Assembly (NCBI GenBank): GCA_964558915.1
Contig: CAZLFV010000026.1
Coordinates: forward strand, 1 to 28,807
DNA: 28,807 nucleotides
From: CAZKEW01 sp964558915
Lineage (GTDB): Bacteria; Acidobacteriota; Aminicenantia; Aminicenantales; UBA8522
Direction of reading: 5' to 3'
The translations under genes were made by a program, and so were the position numbers. Shown here one piece after another: positions 23,697-28,807 of this stretch. The stretch's first letter is position 1; each line of letters starts with the position of its first letter. Below the pieces are notes generated by a model that worked only from the letters and a program-made list of their open reading frames with translations, ran no database searches and was not told the origin of the DNA.

Positions 23697-25229
23697 TCAT
23701 TCCCACTCGATCGTCGCCGGAGGCTTCGTCGTTATATCGTAAACAACACGGTTGACACCCGCCACTTCATTCACGATCCGCGTCGAAGCCCGCGAGAGAA
23801 CCCGAGGATCGGCAGCATACCAGTTGGCGGTCATGCCGTCAACGCTCTCGACAAGCCGGAGGACGACGACCTGCTGATATGTGCGTTCGTCGCCCATCAC
23901 TCCAACCGACCTCACCGGGAGCAAAACGGCAAAAGCCTGCCATAACTTGTTGTAAAGGCCGGCTTTGTGGACTTCCTCAAGAAGAATGCGGTCCGCCTCC
24001 CTGAGGATGGCGATGCGCTCGTGCGTGACTTCACCGAGAATTCTCACGGCCAAGCCCGGCCCCGGAAAGGGATGCTGGACGATAAACTCTCTCGCCACTC
24101 CAAGCTCTGTGGCCAGGGCTCTGACTTCGTCTTTGAAAAGCTCTTTCAGCGGTTCCACCAGCTTGAACCTCATGCTTTTCGGCAAACCGCCGACGTTGTG
24201 GTGAGACTTGATGGTCGACGATGGCCCTTTGACCGGCGCACTCTCGATGACATCAGGATATATTGTCCCCTGGGCGAGAAAGGTGACCCCGCCGATCCGT
24301 CGGGCCTCCGACTCAAAAATATCGATGAAGGCGCGGCCGATGATTTTTCTTTTCCTCTCCGGAGAAATCACCCCGGCGAGCTTTTGAAGGAAATAGTCCG
24401 CAGCGTCGACTCCCCTGACGCGGAGCGACAGCTTCGCGCGGAACTCTTTCATCAGCTTCTCGTACTGTCCTTTCCCCAAAAGGCCGTTATCCACAAAAAT
24501 GCAAGTGAGGTTATTTTTGACGGCGCGCTGGACGAGGAGAGAAGTGACGAGCGAATCGATGCCGCCGCTGAGGCCGCAGATCACCTTCTCTTGTCCCACG
24601 AGATCACGAATCTCTCGCACTTTCCGTTCGCAGAAAGACTTCATGCTCCATTCCGGCGTGAGCCCCGCCAGAAGAAAAAGGAAATTGGAGAGAATTCTGC
24701 TGCCCTCCCGCGTGTGTATGACCTCGGGATGAAACTGGACGCCAAAAAGCCTCCGTCCCCTCGACTCAATGGCTGAGGCTTTTGAGTTCACTGTCTTTCC
24801 TGTCACGATAAACTCCGGAGGGATTTTTTCCACGCGGTCGCCGTGGCTCATCCAAACCTGTGTCTGATCCGCGACCCCCTTGAGCAATCCTTTTCTGTCG
24901 AAGACTTTGAGACGAGCGAAACCGTATTCTCGGCGAGCCGAACTGACTACCTCCCCTCCCAAAAGATGGGCCATGAGCTGCAAGCCATAACAGATTCCAA
25001 GGACGGGAATACCGAGGTCGAAGATACGCCTATCAGGGAGCGGTGCATCTTTTTCATAGACGCTCCGCGGGCCTCCCGAGAGAATGAGAGCGGCGCAGGC
25101 CTCTTTTTTTATCCGGGATAACGGCGTGTCAAACGGAAATATTTCCGAATACACACCGAGCTCGCGTGTCTTTCGGGCGATGAGCTGAGTGTATTGCGAG
25201 CCGAAATCGAGGATGAGGACTTTACTCAT
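23697..25229 (-). CDS. guaA: GMP synthase (glutamine-hydrolysing)
   Basis: The 510-residue enzyme converts XMP to GMP using ATP and glutamine. The N-terminal class I amidotransferase has the catalytic Cys80 in GICYG and His167/Glu169 in FHPEV. The ATP-pyrophosphatase domain has the PP-loop SGGIDS at 221-226. The C-terminal dimerisation domain ends in KPPATIEWE, the expected GMP-binding tail. Length is typical. A promoter-like sequence places the transcription start at or next to the ATG, so the mRNA may be leaderless. dnaE follows 16 bases downstream. Confidence 0.97.
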   Translation of the reverse strand: MSKVLILDFGSQYTQLIARKTRELGVYSEIFPFDTPLSRIKKEACAALILSGGPRSVYEKDAPLPDRRIFDLGIPVLGICYGLQLMAHLLGGEVVSSARREYGFARLKVFDRKGLLKGVADQTQVWMSHGDRVEKIPPEFIVTGKTVNSKASAIESRGRRLFGVQFHPEVIHTREGSRILSNFLFLLAGLTPEWSMKSFCERKVREIRDLVGQEKVICGLSGGIDSLVTSLLVQRAVKNNLTCIFVDNGLLGKGQYEKLMKEFRAKLSLRVRGVDAADYFLQKLAGVISPERKRKIIGRAFIDIFESEARRIGGVTFLAQGTIYPDVIESAPVKGPSSTIKSHHNVGGLPKSMRFKLVEPLKELFKDEVRALATELGVAREFIVQHPFPGPGLAVRILGEVTHERIAILREADRILLEEVHKAGLYNKLWQAFAVLLPVRSVGVMGDERTYQQVVVLRLVESVDGMTANWYAADPRVLSRASTRIVNEVAGVNRVVYDITTKPPATIEWE

Positions 25230-25235
25230 CTTCCG

Positions 25236-25264
25236 ATTTTAGCAGAATGAATTTAGGGAAACAA
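25236..25264 (-). promoter_or_regulatory. guaA promoter, predicted leaderless
   Basis: On the minus strand, TTGTTT (25259-25264), a 17-base spacer and TAAAAT (25236-25241, with TG one base upstream as an extended -10) sit only six bases before the guaA ATG. Transcription would start at the A of ATG. Just beyond it on the upstream side lies the edge of repeat copy 3 (25271). Confidence 0.5.
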
Positions 25265-25270
25265 CATCCA

Positions 25271-25680
25271 TTTCCGTCATCACAAATTATTGGTAGAACC
25301 CCTTGAGTCCTTTCGCGGCATCCGCCGACGAGGCTCGGGAGATGTGGTTCGAAGTCACGCTGCGATTTCCCGCATCGACTCCTTGGAGGGAGAACGCTCC
25401 GCGTTCCCCCTTCCAACGTTCGCTCCGCTCCCTGCCTCCCCTTCTCGAGCTTTGCTCTGCGACCAAAGGGGCCATCCCCCTTGGAACCCCCTGATTTGCT
25501 TGCGCAAATCAAGATTGTCATTGCGAGCGACAGCGAAGCAATCTCAAACTGAGATCGCCACGGCATCTTCGATGCCTCGCGACGCCCGCTCGTCGCTCAT
25601 ACGGACTTCTCGCCACATCATCCCTCGCCTCTTTTCTAGGGAGTGGCTGGGGGGCCCCCGACCACACCACCCACGGGGTT
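25271..25680 (-). repeat. structured dispersed repeat, copy 3 (inverted, composite)
   Basis: The right terminal repeat appears as TTTCCGTCAT (25271-25280, one mismatch). The arms GAGGC (25330-25334) to GAAGTC (25351-25356) pair with the block ending at GCCTC (25627-25631). The 128-bp hairpin array is at 25383-25510. A second, unrelated repeat is inserted at 25517-25585. After 25631 the normal left end is missing. Instead, 25641-25665 holds the palindromic GTGGCTGGGGGGCCCCC followed by GACCAC, as in copy 4 and in the same orientation as copy 4. The element fills most of the 533-base gap between guaA and the Smr gene. Confidence 0.78.
25517..25585. repeat. nested CATTGCGAGC-type dispersed repeat
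   Basis: GTCATTGCGAGCGACAGCGA, followed by AGCAATCTC, five bases and GAGATCGCCACGGCATC, matches in pattern a widespread bacterial interspersed repeat (CATTGCGAG...GAAGCAATCTC / GAGATTGCCACG). Its second half carries a perfect hairpin, GGCATC-TTC-GATGCC, at 25562-25576. It sits inside copy 3 beside the hairpin array and is absent from copies 1, 2 and 4. Confidence 0.65.
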
Positions 25681-25716
25681 TCATAATGTTTATCGCCAGT
25701 CTCTTAGAAGATAAAA

Positions 25717-25745
25717 TTGTATTGCTGGATTTTTTCCCGTAGAAT
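25717..25745 (+). promoter_or_regulatory. promoter of the Smr gene
   Basis: TTGTAT (25717-25722) and TAGAAT (25740-25745) are spaced by 17 bases. The start near 25752 leaves about 11 bases before the ATG at 25763, with no ribosome-binding site in that leader. Confidence 0.5.
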
Positions 25746-25762
25746 GAAATTCCGCAAAACCG

Positions 25763-26065
25763 ATGTGCGCGCACAAGCCCGTCCGGATTCCTATTGACGG
25801 CGTCCTGGACCTGCATGCCTTCCGGCCCGCGGAAGTCAAAGACCTAGTCCCGGAATACCTTGAAGAGTGCCGCCGCAGAGGCATTTATCACGTCCGCATT
25901 ATCCACGGCAAGGGGACTGGAATCCTGCGGCAGATAGTCCTCGGCTTGCTCAAGAGAAATCCGCATGTGCTGAGCTATCGGGTGGCGGAGCCGAGCGGCG
26001 GAAGCTGGGGCGCCACCGAGGTCGTGCTCAAGCCTGGCGGGAAGCATATTCGTTTCCGTGATTGA
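25763..26065 (+). CDS. small stand-alone Smr-domain protein
   Basis: The 100-residue product is almost entirely an Smr (small MutS-related) domain. The hallmark LDLHAFRP is at residues 16-23 and HGKGTGILR near 49-57, with GGSWGATEVVL near the end. Smr domains act as nucleases or nucleic-acid-binding modules (MutS2, YdaL-like and eukaryotic relatives), and this short form is common in several bacterial phyla. The final codons FRD-stop are read from the left terminal repeat of repeat copy 4, and copy 3 lies upstream, so the gene is flanked by repeats. The ATG has no ribosome-binding site. Confidence 0.85.
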   Translation: MCAHKPVRIPIDGVLDLHAFRPAEVKDLVPEYLEECRRRGIYHVRIIHGKGTGILRQIVLGLLKRNPHVLSYRVAEPSGGSWGATEVVLKPGGKHIRFRD

Positions 26066-26225
26066 AACGATGCTCCAGGAAGGGTGACGTGGCTGGGGGG
26101 CCCCCCGACCACCGGAGCGTTTGACGCCTCCGGGTTTCTGTTTGCGTGACCAACAAAATGGGCCGCGAGGATGTCGGGGGGAGGCCGCGGCAGGACCCTA
26201 TTCCAAAACCAGATGATCACGGAAA
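26053..26225 (+). repeat. structured dispersed repeat, copy 4 (short form)
   Basis: This 173-bp copy has both perfect ends, TTTCCGTGAT (26053-26062) and ATCACGGAAA (26216-26225). It keeps the outer stems: AGGGT (26081-26085) with ACCCT (26195-26199), and CGTGGC (26088-26093) with GCCGCG (26184-26189). The inner arms and array are replaced by the GTGG...CCAC palindrome and a near-perfect hairpin, CCGGAGCG-TTTGA-CGCCTCCGG. The left end overlaps the Smr stop codon. It fills most of the Smr-apgM gap. Confidence 0.85.
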
Positions 26226-26234
26226 TGCTGTTAG

Positions 26235-26259
26235 CCCGGCGATAAAAATTGACGCCGGG
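26235..26259. promoter_or_regulatory. inverted repeat overlapping the apgM promoter
   Basis: CCCGGCG (26235-26241) and CGCCGGG (26253-26259) form a perfect 7-bp inverted repeat with an 11-base A/T-rich centre, overlapping the -35 element. It could be an operator. No T-run follows, so a terminator is less likely. Confidence 0.4.
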
Positions 26260-26277
26260 AGCGAATTTATTTATAGT
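26249..26277 (+). promoter_or_regulatory. apgM promoter, predicted near-leaderless
   Basis: TTGACG (26249-26254) and TATAGT (26272-26277) are spaced by 17 bases. The ATG at 26287 is only nine bases past the -10, so the predicted leader is about three bases and the GGAAGG in that gap would not be transcribed. Confidence 0.55.
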
Positions 26278-26286
26278 GGAAGGGCC

Positions 26287-27489
26287 ATGGACTGGGAAAA
26301 GCTTGCCCCGGAGTTGGCCGTATCAACGCCGTCAAAAATCATTCTCTTAGTCCTGGATGGGCTGGGCGGTTTGCCGGTTGGAGGAAAGACGGCACTCGAG
26401 AAAGCCCATTCTCCCCACCTTGATAACCTCGCCCGAAAAGGAGTCTGTGGGTTGACCGACCCCGTCTTTCCCGGCATTACCCCTGGCAGCGGGCCTTCCC
26501 ATCTGGCTCTTTTTGGCTACGACCCGCTGCGCCATGAGCTCGGCCGGGGGATTCTCGAAGCCCTGGGCTCGGGCGTGGAAGTGGGCAAGAATGACCTCGT
26601 GGCCAGGGGCAATTATGCAACCCTAAAAAACGGGCTCATCGTTGACCGCAGGGCGGGAAGGATTCCGACAAGCGAGAACGAGAAACTCTGTGAGCGGATC
26701 AACGCATCGCTCCCTCGCCGGCCGGGACTCACTATCACTCTCTATCCCGGAAAGGAACACCGGTTCGTGGCCAAGTTCAGCGCCGGGGGCCTTCTTGACT
26801 CCCTCTCCGATGCTGACCCGCAAAAAGACAACACGCCGCGCGCCTATGCCCGTCCCCTTGTTCCGGAAGCCCAAAAAACTGCGGAGATCGTTAACTCGTT
26901 TCTGGACAACGTGACTAAAATCCTGAGCGGCCTTAAAGCAGCCAATACGGTTTTGCTCCGGGGGTTTTCCAAGTTCCCCGCCCTCCCGAGCATGGCCGAG
27001 CTTTACAAAATAAAACCGGCCGCCTGCGCCAATTATCCGATGTATAAAGGATTGGCCAAGCTTCTCGGGATGGAGGTCCTGGACGTGGGTTCGGAAACAG
27101 GCGACCTTTTCGACGCGCTCGAAGATCATTACACCGCGGCCGACTTTTTTTACGTCCACTATAAGAAAACAGACTCTGCCGGCGAGGACGGAAATTACGA
27201 GGCCAAAGTTAAAGCCATCGAGCAGATCGACCCGTTCATCCCCCGGCTCGAAGCGCTCAAGCCCGACGTCTTGGTTGTCACGTCCGACCATTCCACACCG
27301 TGCCTGCTCAAATCTCACTCTTGGCACCCCAATCCTTTCCTTTTGGTCTCGAGCTCAGCCTTCCCGGACGACGTCACAGAATTCTCGGAGCGAGCCTGCA
27401 GCCATGGCTTCCTCGGCCACTTTCCCTCTCTGGCCGCCATGTCCTTAATGCTGGCTCACGCAGGAAAGCTGAAGAAATTTGGAGCCTGA
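26287..27489 (+). CDS. apgM: 2,3-bisphosphoglycerate-independent phosphoglycerate mutase, archaeal type
   Basis: The 400-residue enzyme interconverts 3- and 2-phosphoglycerate in glycolysis without a 2,3-bisphosphoglycerate cofactor. It has alkaline-phosphatase-superfamily metal motifs: VLDGLGG near residue 22 (Asp24), the phospho-Ser segment ITPGSGPSHLALFGYDP (probably Ser68), HYKKTDSAGEDGNYE, and VTSDHSTP with SHSWHP in the C-terminal half. Length and motifs fit the shorter archaeal-type family rather than the GpmI family of about 510 residues. The ATG at 26287 is chosen because the longer frame would begin inside repeat copy 4 and upstream of the promoter. Confidence 0.93.
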   Translation: MDWEKLAPELAVSTPSKIILLVLDGLGGLPVGGKTALEKAHSPHLDNLARKGVCGLTDPVFPGITPGSGPSHLALFGYDPLRHELGRGILEALGSGVEVGKNDLVARGNYATLKNGLIVDRRAGRIPTSENEKLCERINASLPRRPGLTITLYPGKEHRFVAKFSAGGLLDSLSDADPQKDNTPRAYARPLVPEAQKTAEIVNSFLDNVTKILSGLKAANTVLLRGFSKFPALPSMAELYKIKPAACANYPMYKGLAKLLGMEVLDVGSETGDLFDALEDHYTAADFFYVHYKKTDSAGEDGNYEAKVKAIEQIDPFIPRLEALKPDVLVVTSDHSTPCLLKSHSWHPNPFLLVSSSAFPDDVTEFSERACSHGFLGHFPSLAAMSLMLAHAGKLKKFGA

Positions 27490-27514
27490 AACAAGATCTC
27501 ACCAAGAACTGATT

Positions 27515-28687
27515 GTGTTTCGGAAAAACCTCGTCTTGTTGTTCTTTCTTCTCATCCTCGTCGCTTTCCCTCTTTCCTCTCTCCAGGAAGCGACAGTGGA
27601 AGTCTACGACCTCCGGTCCTACACCCACCCGACGCACACCCGGATTGTCGTCGACATCGGACGGCTGCGGGAATATTCCGCCGCAGAGCTCAAAGACCCC
27701 GACCGGATTTATGTGGATATTTATCAGGCCCGCCTGAACCCGATTCTTCACGCCAAAGTGTTTTCGCCCAAGTGCGACTACCTCAAAGAGATTCGTATAG
27801 CCCAAAAAACGTCCACGACGGTCAGGGTTGTCGCCGAGCTCGACCCGGCCAGGATTGAACGCTACCAGGTCTTTCCCCTTTTCGACCCGTTCCGCGTCGT
27901 CATCGATATTTATCCGAAGGAAGAACCGGCCGGAGCCTCGCCCGAGAAAGCCCCGCAGCCGGCTGAGCCGACGCCTTCGGGTTATAGCCTCGTTCGGCAG
28001 CTTGGCCTGGGCATCCAGACCGTAGTGATCGACCCCGGCCATGGCGGCCAGGACCCTGGCTGCATCAGCCGGGGCGGGCACAAAGAGAAAGACATCGCCC
28101 TCGCCGTGGGACTCGAGCTGAGAAACCTGCTCGTCGCCGGCAAAGGACTGAACGTGATCATGACGAGGGAATCTGATATCTTCATCCCCCTTGAAAACCG
28201 GACCGTCATCGCCAACCAGCAGAAGGCCGACCTGTTCATTTCCATACACGCCAACGCCCACCGGAACAGAAAGCGACAGGGGGTCGAAACATTCTTCCTT
28301 AATTTCAGCCCCGACCCCCAGGTTAACGAGATTGCGGCCAGGGAAAATGCGACCTCAACCAAGAATATCAGCGAAATGCAGGAGACGATCAAGAAAATCG
28401 TGCGGAACAGCAAGATCGTGGAGTCCCGGGACATGGCCGAAAAAATCCAACGGAATCTGGTACAATGTCTTTTTCAGAGGTATGGCCCTGTCCAGAACCT
28501 GGGTGCCAAAGGCGGACCTTTTTGGGTCCTCATCGGCGGCGAAATGCCCTCGGTGCTGGTGGAAGTCTCTCATCTGAGCAACGCTCAGGAGGCCGAACGT
28601 CTGAAAAGCCCAGCCTACAGGAAGCAAGTCGCCCAGGGTATCTATCAAGGCATACTTGAATACATGCGCTCGTTAGGAAAGGGATAG
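27515..28687 (+). CDS. N-acetylmuramoyl-L-alanine amidase with AMIN domain
   Basis: The exported enzyme cleaves the bond between N-acetylmuramic acid and the peptide stem of peptidoglycan, usually during cell separation. A signal peptide (FRKNLVLLFFLLILVAFPL) is followed by an AMIN domain (about 25-135), a Pro-rich linker and an Amidase_3 domain from about 168. Zinc and catalytic residues are present: His176 in DPGHGG, Glu in KEKD, His in SIHANAH and Glu in VEVSHLSN. The GTG at 27515 puts the signal peptide at the N-terminus. A TTG at 27479 would add 12 residues and overlap apgM by 11 bases, and cannot be excluded. No LysM repeat is seen. Confidence 0.9.
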   Translation: MFRKNLVLLFFLLILVAFPLSSLQEATVEVYDLRSYTHPTHTRIVVDIGRLREYSAAELKDPDRIYVDIYQARLNPILHAKVFSPKCDYLKEIRIAQKTSTTVRVVAELDPARIERYQVFPLFDPFRVVIDIYPKEEPAGASPEKAPQPAEPTPSGYSLVRQLGLGIQTVVIDPGHGGQDPGCISRGGHKEKDIALAVGLELRNLLVAGKGLNVIMTRESDIFIPLENRTVIANQQKADLFISIHANAHRNRKRQGVETFFLNFSPDPQVNEIAARENATSTKNISEMQETIKKIVRNSKIVESRDMAEKIQRNLVQCLFQRYGPVQNLGAKGGPFWVLIGGEMPSVLVEVSHLSNAQEAERLKSPAYRKQVAQGIYQGILEYMRSLGKG

Positions 28688-28693
28688 CCCAAC

Positions 28694-28807
28694 ATGGACA
28701 GACGAGATTTCTTAAAAGACCTGGCACTTGGAAGCTTAGCGGTGCGTTTTGCTCCATCCTTGCTGGCCCAATCAAAAACTGGGCCCGACCTGGCCGTGGT
28801 CCAGGGT
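28694..28807 (+). CDS. Tat-exported protein, 5' end only (possibly DUF362 family)
   Basis: The ATG at 28694, six bases after the amidase stop, opens a frame that runs off the right edge after 38 codons. It begins MDRRDFLKDLALGSLAVRFA, a twin-arginine signal (RRDFLK) with a hydrophobic core and a likely cleavage site near LLAQS. The following PDLAVVQG resembles the start of DUF362-type iron-sulfur proteins, but there is too little sequence to be sure. Confidence 0.7.
   Translation, partial: MDRRDFLKDLALGSLAVRFAPSLLAQSKTGPDLAVVQG

Noticed and set aside
26146..26286. N-terminal extension of the phosphoglycerate mutase from 26146
   Set aside because: It would be encoded by repeat copy 4 and lie upstream of a good promoter. 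The alternative ATG at 26287 gives the normal family length.

Overview
The window reads as a moderately GC-rich, densely packed bacterial chromosome segment. A GT9 (heptosyltransferase-type) glycosyltransferase, a periplasmic AMIN-type amidase and a Tat-type leader point to a Gram-negative envelope. An archaeal-type phosphoglycerate mutase, a COG2403 'cyclic 2,3-diphosphoglycerate synthetase-like' GTPase and an FrzS/AglZ-like receiver fold suggest a deep-branching lineage such as Acidobacteriota or Candidatus Aminicenantes. That placement is inference from gene content, not a database result.

Layout. (1) 1-506: possible tail of an upstream gene, repeat element copy 1 (83-437), then the promoter of a YfcE-type phosphodiesterase (507-989). 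(2) 990-1348: a small basic protein gene (1041-1190) and a promoter plus hairpin leader. (3) 1349-11111, plus strand, tightly packed: COG2403 GTPase, carbamate kinase, ornithine carbamoyltransferase, a 682-residue unknown protein with a probable winged helix, a GT4-GT9 fusion glycosyltransferase, a coiled-coil protein and a second GT4 glycosyltransferase. (4) 19859-11157, minus strand, one probable operon: degenerate receiver protein, valS, birA, coaX, unknown DnaD-like protein, rnr (RNase R), and a stand-alone SelB C-terminal half that overlaps rnr by 4 bp. (5) 25229-20201, minus strand: guaA then dnaE. (6) 25763 to the right edge, plus strand: a small Smr protein, archaeal-type iPGM, an N-acetylmuramoyl-L-alanine amidase, and the first 38 codons of a Tat-exported protein.

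How the genes fit together. The carbamate kinase/OTC pair would interconvert citrulline, carbamoyl phosphate and ATP; the COG2403 protein is translationally coupled to it and has no secure function in bacteria. The glycosyltransferase block probably builds a surface polysaccharide. The long minus operon is translation, cofactor and RNA metabolism (ValS, BirA, CoaX, RNase R).

The most unusual signals are two. First, a dispersed repeat family (four copies, at 83, 19953, 25271 and 26053) has 10-bp terminal inverted repeats, nested internal stems with compensatory base changes between copies, and a 128-bp hairpin array that is identical in two copies 25 kb apart. Second, there is a GTPase-less SelB winged-helix protein coupled to RNase R. 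No rRNA, tRNA, CRISPR array, intact transposase or clear rho-independent terminator was seen.
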